DNA of 64,000 nucleotides, taken from NCBI GenBank assembly GCA_026182355.1, contig JAPFBL010000003.1:310001-374000 (forward strand). Direction: 5' to 3'. The position numbers and the translations under genes were made by a program. Source of the stretch: Hermatobates lingyangjiaoensis. Lineage: Eukaryota; Arthropoda; Insecta; Hemiptera; Hermatobatidae. The notes beneath the pieces were generated by a model. It saw only the letters and a list, made by a program, of their open reading frames with translations, did no database searches and was not told the origin of the DNA. Shown piece by piece: positions 11,751 to 24,990 of this stretch. Positions within the stretch are counted from its first letter, which is position 1. Every line of letters begins with the position of its first letter.

Positions 11751-12912
11751 TGTAAATATTTCAAATTATACAGAAAGAATAGTTAGAATGAACTGATACA
11801 ATTCACTCCCATATTTCGCCATAAAGGGAGAAGACGTGAATCACTTGAAAAGCGAAACCACACGGAGGAATCCCTCTGTCGTAGCTTTTCGCATTTTTTC
11901 TATAGACCAAGGATATTCAGTACTTAAAGAAACACATTAATGTAGAAATTAAATATTCGGTTGAATAAATTTTATACTTTTAGATTTTAGGCTAGCAGCA
12001 TTGGGATGAGCAGAAAACAACTGATGGATAAAGATTATTTTGCATATAACATTCAACGACAGGGTGCCCGCTTGAGGTTTCCACATTAGTTGAACTAAGT
12101 TCAGTGATTCGTTTTTTTTTCTTTCTGAAAACCGGTTAACACCTTTTTACGAATGCTCTTGTATTACAGTGAAAGTCACATGAGTAAAGCAGATTTTTAG
12201 AAGTGGGTTAAATGGTTGAAAACCATTAAAACCTCAGTGAATGACGAGTAGCCTGGCAAGACTTGATACTCCCGTCTGACCCAAGAAACCATTTAAAAAT
12301 CGGTTGACAGACACCCCTGCATCCTGCCGACAATCCACATTTGCGTCTCTCCAATATCCACTTATTTGAATCACTTAAGAAGGCATTGCATGTATAAAAA
12401 TTTTTAACATCGAGTAGATGAAAGAATTTTGGGAGAAGTGACAAAAAAAACAAGACAAAAATCTTTGTATGATAAAACAGCTAGTTCATCTTTGAGATAA
12501 GTAGTACTTAATAGAGGTATTGACTAGTAGTAAAAGTTTCATTTTGTAAAAGTACACAATTCTTTAACTACATCAATTTTTGTATGTTATTATTAACGTC
12601 GCTCGTAATTTATATAGCAAATAAATATACAAAACCACACCAAATTATATAACAATAATTTTATGTTATATATAATTCGTAAAAGTTGGAAGCAGTCCTT
12701 CTTAAATATATTGTATATATATTCAAAAACGTTATGTCCGATTTCACTTCCTTAAATTTGTTGAAAGTATATGGTGTATTGCAAAGTCTTAACGATGAAC
12801 TAGCTATTTTATTCCACAAAGAAGATTTTGTTTTGTTGTTTTTTTTTTTGAGTCACTTTTCCAAAATTCTTTTGATTAATTGTTGTTACGTATAGTAAAA
12901 ATTATAATTTTG
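11751..12912. other. AT-rich stretch with weak coding-like patch
   Basis: A patch around 12190-12460 has somewhat higher GC, and fragments of its plus-strand translation look faintly like a decayed transposase, but I could not identify it. Nothing else is supported. Confidence 0.35.
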
Positions 12913-12955
12913 AAGATGGTTTATGGAAGCACCGAAACATGTCAAATACAAATTT
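12912..12955 (+). ncRNA. degenerate hammerhead-like motif E-a
   Basis: TTGAAGA (first core C changed to T) near 12910-12916, one extra T, a stem II of GGT/ACC with a large loop, then GAAAC and the self-complementary ACATGT with a GUC triplet ending at 12943. Stem I pairing is poor. The position just upstream of a coding remnant matches the other family E copies. Confidence 0.45.
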
Positions 12956-13101
12956 GATAAAGTATGCTGATCTAATCTTTGATTTGAACAACCTTGAATT
13001 GAAGAAAAGGTTTCGAAGTTTGGAGAAACATGTATCGACCGTGAAGTTAAACAAAATAAAAGTTTATCAGGACTCAGTCAGTTCTTTAGGTTCAAATTAA
13101 A
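12933..13101 (+). pseudogene. Penelope-like element 5' coding remnant, copy a
   Basis: The frame opens through the ribozyme-like core as R-N-M-S and continues to a block LKKRFRSLEKHVSTVK. This aligns with the remnants at 36.5 and 50.5 kb (KKKVFRNLEKLVKK, RKEFRELEKLCKK). The shared pattern is K-K/R-x-F-R-x-L-E-K, followed in the other two copies by K-Y-G. The reading frame stops at 13099-13101. No reverse transcriptase domain follows. Assignment to a Penelope-like element is inferred from the hammerhead-then-ORF order, not from a recognised catalytic domain. Confidence 0.45.
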
Positions 13102-13162
13102 CTCTCATTGTAGACGATTCGGTTTTTATTTAAAACCTTTTTCAAAGGCAGAAATATAACAT
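13069..13162 (-). repeat. hammerhead-like repeat family H, copy 1
   Basis: Homologous to 52282-52378. On the minus strand it has GGTTTT, AAAT, AAAACC as a hairpin, followed by CGAATCGTC (GAAACGUC in the ancestral form). The 5' core reads CUUUGAAAAA, not CUGANGA, so the motif is degenerate or a variant. Confidence 0.6.
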
Positions 13163-16100
13163 TTTGAAAAAGAAAAACTAACTCTTACATTAGAGTTTAT
13201 TTTAAAAAGAAGACAGTTTGTGGATTTCAGAAACAAATGTCTAGTTTGAATATCATTATAAAGTTATAGACACAAAGTATAACTCGGAATAGGACATCCT
13301 TAATATTTATACAAAGAGGGCCGTTAGAAGTAGAATGCTCTTACTACTTAGAACTTCATATTTGGTTTATATACTGATTTTTAATTAATGTGTTTATGAT
13401 GAAACCCTTTACATAGGGATATGTAAGATGAACTCAAGAACTGTTTCAGTAGATCCGGGTCAGTGGCATGACCCGACAAGCTTGGCCAGGGCCTGCAGTC
13501 AATAGAGTGGCTGATCACTAAGCCTGTGGTGACACGGCACTAGGTCAATGAACTTCCAACACTTGCCCTCATTAGCCCGTATCGTAGACAACAGATTACG
13601 ACCTCTGTTTCATGGATCCTGTTGATCAAACGAAACAACCACGAAAAACTGCGTCCAGCAGTTAATAACGACAAGAAATGAAGCAAAATAGGGAAACATC
13701 AGTTTATTATAACTCATACGCAAGTCTTGCTTTGACAAAAAAAAAACAAAAAGAAACCTAAAGCCGAAAATACCTGCTCTAACTCAAATTTAAAAGTCGT
13801 TCTAGTTTTTGACTGAATCAATTTATCATAAAAAGAAAAAAAATTGTCCTTCCCTCTATTTATCACGTTCAGACGTAATATTGTTTTCATCTGTATGATT
13901 GTACCAATCATGTGAAATCTCCTTCCAATAATCATATTCGTCCTGTTCACCAAATCCTTGAAATGCAATCAATCAATCGTTAACAAAACGAGAAGATACA
14001 ATATACAGTAAGTACAACAGGCAAAATATTTAAATCTATTCATCTCCACGAATACCATTTAAAGAAACATCTATGCATAACAAACCCCTGTAAAGAAATC
14101 TAAGAAGTCCCCAATCAACTTTATCAATACCACTAATTGATTGATTCTAAAGACTACAATCTAGTTGTAATGAAAAACAATGCATCTGAAATTTCGGACT
14201 CTTCCTTTTGAGTCCGATCATAAACTTCTGAAGAAGATGAAGTTACGCGTATCCTGCTTCACTGTTTTTAATATCAACAGATCATTTAGTGTTCTATTGT
14301 AAAATACCAATTATTTCTTTGATGTAATTCTAATATTTTATATGTCCTCATAAGGTTCATATTTTTACTTTTTATGTAATAAAATTTACATATCCATCCC
14401 TTTTTGCAGAATCCTAAAACGTAAATAAATACTGGTGGGTTCTTTAAGCCTCACGTAAAATGCTTCTACTCAAGTCAAACTGTAGAACTTTGTTATCAAG
14501 ACACAATACGTTCTTATGGAAATACGTTATGGAAATAACATATTCCATAATTTGAGATTATGGAATATGTTATTTATTCCATAATCTCAAATGTGAAATA
14601 TCACCTCTAATAATACTTTTTCAAGGAACAACAAATAGTTTGTATATTAGTATAAAGAAAAGTTTTCATGCTGTATTTTTTTCTAAAACCCACGCAGTTC
14701 TACTTCTAACCAAGTAAAAGACACATGCCAGCTGTGCTATGATTCCATAGACATTGCGATATGTGCAGTTTTCATATGAGTAATGGATAATAAATCCACT
14801 CTCTAACATAACAAAATCATAAAGAACAAAAAAATAAAAATTGTTAAAAACTAAACCTTAATGTTTTTAATATAACGATTTACACATATGCAATAAACTT
14901 GATAGTTATGACGGTGTGTTTCATCTTATAATGATGAAACAAATCCAATCCTTGTTCCAAGAAAAAAATTCAACTTGATATAAATAAGATAAACTGTAGT
15001 TAGGGTGAAAACATTGCAGACAATCTTGCACGTGTCGAAAACAGTGCCTGCTACATGGACGGAATGCTAATGAATGGGACCTGCAGGCAGCCCCGTCACC
15101 GATATAGTGGCTCCACGCCAACCCGTACATGCACCAGCGTCATTGAGGAATGATTATGTGCCGGAATTCAAAACATTGAAATCTGTTCACAAATTCAATT
15201 TGATTTTGTGGATGATTACTATAATAAAGTAATAAATTAAAAATATCTACACTGTGTAGGTCTTTTTTTTTTCTCCAAAGTAGTACCCCTACTAAGAGGG
15301 AGTTATGTAGTATTTTCACATGCTCCATTTGTTATATAAATGTGTATAACATTGATATATTGTTATTGATTGCATTAATATTAAAGTAAACTAAAATACA
15401 TATTTATAATATATTAATTAGACTACGTTATATGACATCTATGGTATTTAAAAATCTGTTACAACTATGAAATAAATTTGTTAACAGTTCAGTTTTGCTT
15501 GGTGGCCAGTTTAATCCTTGTAACATTGTAGTTTTCTGAAGAAATGGTGTCTTTTGCTATTGGGGAGAGCACAATGGAAGAGAAGGTGATCCGGGGTTTG
15601 GACAGTGAGATTATTACAGTTGCATAAATCTGAGTCATCAATTTACCATGCCCGGTTCGAAACATAGTTAATCGGTAGTTGTTCAAATCAGGTGTTTATT
15701 TGATAATCTGCTGAGTACTGTAGGAAAATATTGCTAGATCTGAGATGCTTTTGGAGTTGCCATCCCACACCCGTAACGATCCTATTTCTGCCAACTTCTC
15801 TGCATATGACTTTTGAAACTGATTGTAGGAAATCTGTAGAGACTTCTCTCTTGAAGTCATTTGCGCTAGCACATCTCTTCTTTCCTTTCCTTCAAAGCCA
15901 GCATGTGCTTTGACCTATCGGATTGAGAAGATCCACTCACCTATATCTAACATGTCAATCAATATTGTTCACTGATTTGAAGTGCTCTAGTAAAGAGCAT
16001 GCGAGATCAAACGAAAACAATCCTTAGATATAATAATCGACACAACAGAATAACAATTAACAACCGGCATTCGTCTGATAGAGAAAAGAAAGGTACTTTG

Positions 16101-17959
16101 AACCGTACAGTTACAAAAACGTGAATACAGAATCAAACAAAATGAGTCAGCTTTCTGGAATCTGAAATCAATTGAGAAATTCAGGAACTGACACTCTGAA
16201 AAAGGGAAAGCTAATAAATGAGAGTTTACTTTAGAAACTGGTCAGGAAAAATTACTACCTCTCCTATACAGCTTAAGCCGTAGGTCCAAAGTCTGCTCGA
16301 TATCAGGTAATCGTTAAAAGATCCCTATTCCAATACTTGAGCAGAACATTCTTTGTAGAAAAACCCTATTTTATATGTTTCATAAATAAAACATCTATCA
16401 GTTAACATTTCTCTCACTCGAAAAAAAACTGTTGCAAACTTTACATATTTCAATCATAAATCTATTTTTAATTTATAATTGCGTTGAAAGAAACCCATTT
16501 TTTGCTTATTTTATATAATTATAAAAAATTATAATTAAAAAATTATAAAATAAATCAACAGCTAACGTTTTGTAGCACCATCTTATGTCAAAAATCTGAG
16601 CAGGAAACAGTAATTCAGCATAACTACAACCATATACTTAATTTAAATGACAATCCAATTAATGTTGAATTAATTTTAATGTAGATATCGTCTAGAAGTA
16701 TTATCAAACTAATACATAAATGAAATACACAACTCACAGAAACACTTTAAACGATTGAAATTTGTATGCAAATGTTTTTTTTTCTAAACGAAACTGAACT
16801 AAATTGAATATTTTCAAATATTTTATACTTTATATATTTCAAATTAACTCCTCAAACAAACTTCAAAAGTACTATGGAAATTCTTTAACTTTTCTAAATC
16901 TGTCTTCCTAAATTCTGATAAAAAAAAAGTGTGGAGCGACCTACACTCAACTACTACTACACTCAACATAATGAAATTCCTTCAAAATCAATTTAGTTTT
17001 TGTTTTATTTTCGAAGTAGTGCCTATCGAAAAGACGTAGTATCAAACTCTATAGAAATAATTGTGACTCATAGATAATGAATTTAATGACTTAATTTCTT
17101 TTTAATGTGTCTTTATCAAAAGAAACATTAAGGCTAATTTGAGTACCTTGTAGACTTAGCTTATACATGTATAACATCAATTTTGGAGTTTAGTTTACAA
17201 TTAAGAGTCCAAAGTATTTACATACCTTGAGAGTTCTATCTTAGTACTTTTAAACATACTAAGTATGTTTAACATTAATTTTTAAAAATAAAGTTCAACA
17301 TTTTAACACAGAAGTCACCTTTCCGGTTATTTAAAAAATCTGAATTTTTTTCATTAAAAGTTACAGTCTCATTATAATCGTAAATTTTCAAAACTCTTAA
17401 GCAGTCCGTTTAAGAGAAAAAAATGTCAAAAATCCCATTTTAGTCAAAAAGTAACTTACAATGATCAGACTTTGGCCAGTTTGTTACTTGTACACTATAG
17501 GAGCCAATTCTGAGTAAAATATGAATTTATTTCATCAAGAAGGGTAGCCTATAGAATGGAAACATACATGCCCATTCATGTAGAAACAGAAATCATAGGA
17601 AAATTGTCAAAAATGGACTTTGGGGACCTACAAATGTGTAAATCTAAAGCTGGAGATAGAACTTTTTTATGGTTAATATACTTTACCCATAGTAAAGCAA
17701 ACATTATGAAAATAAATGTAGTCAAGCCCATCACACAGGACAGGTAGGGATTAGTAGAAGCTGAGTTTCGAGTTTTTTCGGGCTATATTGACTCTGGCAA
17801 TAATATTGTTTTATTGAAATTTATGTTTATAATTTGCCAATGTTATGGTATAGAAGTCAGGGAAATCAAATGTCTTCTTGATTATACAAAATGACTGCTC
17901 TGTTCACTTTAAAGCAATTTCGTTAAAGGAGACTATAAAGTTCATTATCCTTTAAGTCA
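13163..17959. other. unannotated AT-rich stretch
   Basis: Contains a hairpin at 14525-14585, described separately, and moderately GC-rich patches at about 13440-13620 and 15010-15140 that could be unique intronic sequence or old repeats. ORFs (13714-13968 minus, 15489-15686 minus, 15731-15913 plus, 17556-17747 plus) show no domain I recognise. Confidence 0.4.
14525..14586. repeat. long near-perfect hairpin
   Basis: 'tatggaaataacatattcca' is followed after a short loop by its complement 'tggaatatgttatttattcc'. The stem is about 24 bp with one indel. Possibly a MITE end pair or a replication-derived palindrome. Confidence 0.75.
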
Positions 17960-18262
17960 AAATGTTTATATTTTTATGCAAAACTGACCTTCGCTTTTAC
18001 AGAAAATGCTAAAAGCTTTTGGTCTATGCGATTAACAGTTCCATAATTACCACAAAATTTCAACTTATTACAGTTAGTAGTTCAGGAGGAAAAAATATAA
18101 TTAATGTTTTATATACATTACATATTATGTATTCAAAAATACATAATGGGCGATAAACTGAACTTCTCTTAAAGCAACATTACCCAAAAATAGCTCATCT
18201 ACACTGTCATGTCAGGTCCATTTCAGGTATAATATCAAAATAATCGTTCAAATATTTAGGAT
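17960..18262 (+). repeat. LINE-associated repeat block
   Basis: Diverged homologue of 34098-34360: both run from 'atgcaaaactgacc' through 'gttaatgcc/gattaacag' and 'taggagaaaaaa/caggaggaaaaa' to 'aggtataatatcaa/gggtataatatcaa'. In the 34-kb copy the block lies just 3' of a LINE ORF2 remnant, so this is probably the 3' region of the same element type. Confidence 0.6.
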
Positions 18263-19915
18263 TTCAGATTTTATGATTTTTGAATTTTTTATGATTTTTA
18301 ACCTTGCAATAATGTAACAAACTATGTAAAAATACAAAACAAACTAGGATTAAGTGATTAACAAGGGCCTAAGATAACTTAGACCAGACCTTATTTTCAT
18401 CTATAAACTGTTCTTGAATAGTTTGAGTTCCTTAACCTACTCAAAGATTTAACGGCTTTTGACCACTGAAATTAGTTAACCTAATCTACTGTTAACGGCT
18501 AATATGTTAACACTAGCGCTAACAAAAAAAATATAAATTTAATTTTGGGAATATTTAAATTATTTTACCCTCATACACAACTGTGACTTTTGAGGTTAAG
18601 TGATAAGAACCAGCGGGCAGGAATTGATTGGTGTTCAATATGGATAAATTTTAAAAATACGTTTCTAGCCTCTTGTCCATGGCATAACACACTATTATAT
18701 TTAACGTAACCAATAACACATACGGTCGAGCGATTGAACCGTGAATAACTAGTCAACTTCTAGAATATAGTTACAATATTTAGGGTTGTTAGCATGTTGT
18801 AACAAGAACAAAGACAGCACCATTTTGGAGTCACTGTAAGAATTGACAACTAGAGAGCCTTGACGGTAGCATTAATATTCACACTATACATGCGATGCTC
18901 TTAACTTCAAAGTCATCCGACAATGAGCACTAGTCTCACTGAAAAAGACCTCATTTCATACATCAAAGAGAGCAATTTAATGTCCATTCGTTGTCTACAT
19001 TACTGCGAAAAAAGGAAATAAATTCGCATGTGCCCAGAGCTTGTTCACTTTACACAAATAGGGATGACCGAATTCAATTATTTATTACAAACGACTTCAC
19101 TTCTCCATACACAGGCATTATCCTTCTTATTCTGTCATTGCTCGACTGTTGACCGAAGCTTAGCAAGCATTATGGTGTCCTTTCTATTCGTTACCCTCCT
19201 GTATCCTAACATATACATAATAAAAAATTAAAATAAATAGAACACAGAACAAAGCAAAGCACATACTGAGGTAGATATTTTGAACAACAGTTCGTCATCA
19301 ATAAAATATAATAAGAGAAGAATAAAAAAAATGTGATCAGCCTGACTGTTGCTCCAATTAATTACCTTAACACTAGAAATACCCAGTTTCGTATTCCACC
19401 CGCCAGTTGGACGAAATTTTTTTGCCACTTATTTTCTCCTGATCTCTTCCTCACAAAGAACTGTGTTCGATTGGCTTTGTTTTGCTCTATGCTCTATGTA
19501 ATTTAGTGAGTACCATAGAGTACCACTGCACCACCTTGCCCTAATTTTAATATATATATTTATATTTTTCATGATTTCTCAATAATCATGTCAAATTAAA
19601 ATATTAAGCAAAGGAAATTTTTATTCTACCCACAACGGTCCTCGCTAGATACAACTTGCAACCATGATTAGGATCATAACAGATCCAACAATCTTAGTTG
19701 AATTATCAATTTTCCTGCTCCCTACACTTTCATTTTATTATACTCATTCGTTTTGAAAGCTTTATATGTAATTCTAACAGAACATAACATAAATATTCTC
19801 TATTTTAATGTTTTTAGTCAAGTTATTACTCTTACATATTTACTTATTATTTGACAGATTTTTCTGGAATTGATTTGTTTTAATTAAACTACTAAAGTAG
19901 AAAAAATTTTAAAAT
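18263..19915. other. unannotated AT-rich stretch
   Basis: Two overlapping short ORFs near 19030-19430 lack recognisable domains. Nothing else is supported. Confidence 0.4.
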
Positions 19916-20830
19916 AGCTTTTTACTTGGCTATAAGTAAAACTTGTGGAAAATTTAATCTCGACTTGTGGACGAATTTACATGTTTTGAGGTCCCAAAGC
20001 ACTTTTCTCACGTTTTCCGATGATGTCTCTAAACTTCGGTGGGTTAGCGTGTGTACAAATAATTGTGGGAGCGCATTAGGCTCGACCTATTGATGGATTA
20101 CCTTCATATTTTACCTAAAAATTGGTCCTACAGTGCAGATGTGCTCTATTATTTTTAGGCAATATTATTTCATGGTGAAATCCCTTTTTTACAAAAGTGA
20201 TTTTAGAATTTTTTTTCCCTCCTAGACTACTAACTCTATAGTGTTGAAATTTTCGATTGTTATGAAACTAACAGTAGCAGCAGTTATGAAACTAACTAAC
20301 GTTTTTAACCACCGGAAAGGTCAATTTTACAACAAAATGTAAAAAAAATTGGCTTATAATTGATTCTGAACGCTTGTGAACACGATGCAGGGCACATTGT
20401 TTGGTGGATCGGAAGCCATATCCAAAAATAACACCTTTTGAGGGAATGAACTGAATACCTTTTTTTTTTTTATAAATTACGTGGACTGAAAAAGATATTA
20501 CGGTAAAATTTATTATTTCAAAAAACATAGAATTATGAAGCCATAACAAAAATTTCAAGAAATCCGATTACTACCTTAAAGCAATATAACTATGAAAACT
20601 GAAAACAACTTGTAAAAATGAATAAGCTGCTATACTTGGATTTGTTTACATGACATAGATATTTTTTAACAGAATCCAGTCAAACAGACTTGTTATATAG
20701 TAGTTTAATAAAACAAGTTTAAGGTTACACAGTTAATTAAGGATGATAAATATGATGAATATAATTTTTAAAACTATGAAAGCCTAAATAGGATATAGTC
20801 ATATGCTTACAATACTTCAAGAGTGTTATT
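19916..20830 (+). repeat. LINE-associated repeat block, copy 1
   Basis: Homologous to 32090-32770, and in part to 43900-44330. Shared pieces include 'gttatgaaac/attatgaaat', 'accggaaaggtcaatttta/aaaaaggacagttttga', and the segment with 'ccgattacta...ctatgaaaactg'. 'gttttgaggtccc' (19990) recurs at 43929. This block lies upstream of a LINE ORF2 remnant here, as at 32-34 kb, so it is likely part of the same element. Confidence 0.6.
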
Positions 20831-21079
20831 ATACTAAAACACTCTTAGAACCAAAAGTTCATTGTAAATAAGTATCTCATAATTCACAACATACTTATCA
20901 GAAAAGAAAATCAACCGAATCAAGCCACAAAATCGTTTGTTAATAAAATATAGAAATTCTTAAGATTTAAAAAAATTATTCTGGGCTGCATCTTGAATAT
21001 AAAGGACCTTTTGTCAAGGCCCCTTCAAATACATTGAATTAGCGCTAATATATGAGCTATTATCTACCAAAACTGAAAT

Positions 21080-22200
21080 AACAGTCACTAAGGTTGTTCT
21101 TAGGAAAGTGTTATTGTGTTGGCTTTCCTGTTGTGTTGGCACCGTTGGAAAACCTACAGGAAACTCTAAATAATCAAGGTTACGATACGTAACAGTATGC
21201 AAATGACATTATTATTATTATAAGAAATGCAATGCATGGTAGTACTACCTTAGAGCTTCTTCAGAATGCTCTCCAAAGTGTTCAAAAATGGGTAAAGAAG
21301 AAAGTAAATTATCTAAAATTAGCCTTAAAGCTTACTTAGAAGAAAGAAAGTAACCTCAAAGTCCTCTTCTCATTAGAACTAGAACTATCAGAGGTATCCA
21401 AAAGAGCTGAGTGACTTTTCCAGATGAGAGATTAAGATGGAAAAGCCATGTAAGAAATACTTTTGCTTAGGCTACAAAAGCGATATTACATTAGAGATTC
21501 TTTGGTAGAATACGGGGCATAATCCCAAATTTGCACTTTGGCTATAGACAATCACTATCACTGCTCTAATAAAACGAAAGGTATTATATGGATTGGTTGT
21601 GTGCTATTCTAAGATAAATGAAAAGCTATCCATATTAGCCCTAACAAACCTACTCAGACAATGGATAATAGGAGAGATCATAACCCACAATACCTTCAGC
21701 ATTAAAAAGTTATTAAACCTTCTCCTCTTAGTTATTGTTATCTAAAAAGTGGCTATTTACAGTCTATTGAGACTGGCACGAAGTGGAAATGCTTTTATGG
21801 GAGATAATATCAAAAATGTAATTAAACAAACTAATGCAATGTTCCTCATAGAATATTTTACAGGAGGTATCATGAAAAATAATCATCTGGGTTAGAACCA
21901 TCCTCATTTCAAGATATAACTCTTGTCTGGTATGCTACGCTGATTATTCCTGATTATATCGGTAAAAAAATAATAATAAAACCACCAAGAATACGTTAAA
22001 TCTCAAAATACTTTGGCACAATAGAATACAGGAGAATGAAGTGGTGGAACGGTTGGAAAATGTTGGAGCCAAACAAACCTGCGGCCTGGACAACGGACCT
22101 AAGATTCTGAAGGATGGAATTGATAAGTGGATGAGGAAGGAATCAGATAAAAGGTGGCTGGAACATCCGGGGTAATTTAGTGTTCATTCCAACTCATTTA
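21080..22200 (+). pseudogene. decayed non-LTR retrotransposon ORF2 (LINE copy 1)
   Basis: Reverse-transcriptase remnant in broken frames. At about 21194 the translation QYANDIIIIIR matches the catalytic palm motif (Y-A-D-D in active enzymes, here with N for the first D). It is followed by LELLQNALQSVQKW, the usual helix after the motif in R1/Jockey/I-like LINEs. Further on, 'LIKRKVLYGLVVCYSKINEK' and 'LRQWIIGEI' correspond to the thumb-side segment typically reading RP-x-x-x-Y-G-x-x-x-W. Several stops and frame changes make it inactive. A shared terminal piece (WMRKESDK, near 22130) recurs in the 33.9-kb copy as WMKNEADK. Confidence 0.75.
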
Positions 22201-23299
22201 AATTTGTAAGGATAATATTTTATATTAATTTTACTCGTTGCTTCTATATGGTCCGTTAAAACAAGGTCAGACTTGATAGCTATAGGCTCAGGATCAAGGT
22301 TAGTTCCTTATGATAAAAACTGGGATTATCTTAATCAATATGTGAGGTTCTAATACAAGAAGAAACATATTGTTATTAAAAAAAATAACGTAGGTGATAA
22401 AAACAACTAACTGAACTAAAATATTCATATGACTAACGAAGAGAAAATCATATCAAAAGCACTATTCCACCAGACGATAACTTTTGTTGCCTTATCGTCA
22501 TAGCAGAGGAGCAAAAAAGACAAATTAGCTAGTTAGATTCTACCCGTTGCCAAGTACTATGAAATTTGGTATAATTTTATATACCAAGAAATATCCAAGT
22601 ACTATTGAGAAGACCTAACGAAGGACAGGTGCATTGGCTGGATCTACAGGCTAACTTAGGTTTTATCTATGATCCAAATTTGTGTATCTATTTTATTTAT
22701 TAATATTTAATTAATAAATTTATATTAATTAATAAATATAAATAATACTTAATATTCGTTTAATTTCTATTCTAGTATTATCTCTAACAGCCTACTAGAA
22801 GCAGATGTTACATTTACTAAATTATTATTTATCATAGAACTTACCATGACTAACGGCTAATTTTTGTGATATAAAATAGTTAAAATGTCTGAAATCTGAC
22901 TGCAATACTTTGGATTAGGCAAGTGGTGTACGGTTAATTAAAATAATAAATCTTGCATTTTCAATCGGTAATCTTAGAACTAGCTGCTTCAAGAGCAACT
23001 AAACTTACTCCTCACTGACCACGAGGCCTAAGAGATACAAAAACAACATCCTTCAATCGGATTCTTCAGACGAATCACTATGCATACTGACACTTAGTTC
23101 TTCGAAGTCACAATAACACAGTGATTGTTGAGCTGTGCATTCTAATGACAATATACGCAACAGCGTGAAGAAATTGTTGATTTATAAGTTCTATTTTTGA
23201 CTATTCTCGTGTTTTATAAATGCAACGAACATTATTGAAATTTGCTCACGACTAGTTGAATGTTAAGATACAAACATGTTGGAGAATATAGGCAGTTGG
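22201..23299. other. unannotated AT-rich stretch
   Basis: No gene or clear repeat. The first ~40 bases may be the 3' end of the LINE. Confidence 0.4.
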
Positions 23300-23580
23300 T
23301 TGGAAATGGCGGGTGGCCTCGAGGCACTAGGAGAGCGCGTGCGGGGCCAGTGAAAGAGCTGAGATGCAGCGATAGCAACTGGACCTGACTGCTTAATAGC
23401 AACCCTATGCTAATTAGTCACAGACAATTAGGAGACGAAAGTGAAGAGCCTGGGCCAGCGCCACCGGCGCTTCCTCTTCCCTAATCGCTCATCTTGCCGC
23501 AGACGCCCGCACCTTCCTCATTGCCTGCGCTCCTCCCAAACCCCACACCGTCTCCTTATTCAGTCTACTCTGTCTACACC
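23300..23580. promoter_or_regulatory. GC-rich island inside the intron, possible regulatory element
   Basis: This ~280-bp segment is far richer in G and C than the surrounding DNA and has no long ORF. It contains several AT-core homeodomain-like sites ('gctaattagtc', 'gacaattagg') embedded between GC-rich flanks ('ccagcgccaccggcgcttcc'), and a pyrimidine-rich 3' side. That layout is compatible with an enhancer or an internal promoter. I see no TATA box or clear initiator. It could instead be a GC-rich repeat. Confidence 0.35.
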
Positions 23581-23897
23581 CCCAACCTAATGCAAATCAA
23601 TACAACATCAGTCAACAACAAGAAATTCAATTTACCATTGTATCTGTAACGTCTAGCCAACACTAAAAAATCGCCATGAAATTGAGAACGAATTTTCCAG
23701 TTGAGGGTTTCAGATATCATATTTGACATTTTCGAAATAACAATTGTGTGAGTTACAGAAACTATCTGACTGAAGGCTCTGTACAGATAGCAATGACTCA
23801 TCAAAATTAAGTTTGTCATATTTCCTTCCTGATTAGAAAAATACTCTACAGTTTAGGGTAAAATTTTATTACAATTGATTTTATTCTTAATTTACAT

Positions 23898-23975
23898 CAG
23901 GAGCGTAGCAGGGGGCGGGAGGGGACCGCTCTGTCCGGGGCGGCATGTGCCTGGGGGCGGCATTTCGAGGGGGTA
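23898..23975. repeat. G-rich repeat end
   Basis: 'aggagcgtagcagggggcgg' followed by several 'gggggcggca' runs. The G-rich, self-similar composition resembles a transposon end or its remnant, but no second end was found. Family unknown. Confidence 0.35.
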
Positions 23976-24107
23976 AATATAGAACAAAGAAAAAAATTAA
24001 AATAATAAAAAGCTAACAAAAAATCTGTAACATTATACCACAATGAGTTTTTGAGGTCGTAATTGATTTTATGTTCATTCTGTGCTAGTAAACCTTGAAC
24101 CACAAAC

Positions 24108-24990
24108 GGTTATTCACTAGACTTCAGGACAACTGGGCTCTACAGCTAATAGATCTTGTGCAAATAAACTTGACGCTATTTCGCTAGTAACTGCATACCA
24201 GTGGGTTCTACAGATTATAAATCCGGTGCTCATAAACTTGGTGCCATTTGGCCAGCAACTGCCAAACAGGGTCAACGCCTATACCATAGGACTCTACAGA
24301 TTACAGATCTGGTGCTAATAAACTTGATGCTATTTAGCTAGCAACTGTCTAACTGGGTCGACTCTTATACCACTGGACTCTACAGAATACAAATCCGGTT
24401 CTACTAAACGTGGCGCTATTTGGCTAGCAACTGCATAACAGGGTCGACTCTTATACCACTGGACTCTATAGATTACAGATCCGGTGCTAATAAACTTGAC
24501 ACTATTAGGCTAGCAACTGCCTAACTGGGGCGACTCTTATACCACTGGACTCTACAGAATACGGATCCGTTGATAGTAAACTTGACGCTATTTGGTTAGC
24601 AACTGTCTTAATTGGGTCAACTCCTATATCACAGGATTCTACAGATTATAGATCCGGTGCTAGTAAACTTGACGCTATTTGGTTAGCAACTGTCTAACTG
24701 GGTCAACTCCTATACAACAGGATTCTACAGATTATAGATCCGGTGCTAATAAACTTGACGATATTTGGCTAGCAACTGCATACCAGTGGACTCTACAGTT
24801 TATACATCCGGTGCTCATAAACTTCGTGCCATTTGTCTAGCAACTGCCTATAAGGGTCAACGCCAATACAACAGGACTCTACAGATTATAGGTCCGGTGC
24901 TAATAAAATTGGCTAGCAACTGATTAACTGGGTCTACTCCTATACCAATGGATTCTACAGATTATAGATCCTGTTCTAATGAACCTACTA
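24108..24990. repeat. 86-87 bp minisatellite, about ten units
   Basis: Units contain 'gattatagatccggtgctaa', 'taaacttgacgctatttggc', 'tagcaactgcctaactgggt' and 'actcctataccacaggactc'. Phase markers occur near 24210, 24297, 24384, 24471, 24557, 24643 and 24729, giving an 86-87 bp period. Units near 24149, 24797 and 24900 are shorter. All frames contain stops, so it does not encode a protein. Units are moderately diverged. Confidence 0.92.

Noticed and set aside
12190..12460. Second mariner-like transposase remnant
   Set aside because: Only scattered faint similarity with many stops and no terminal repeats found.
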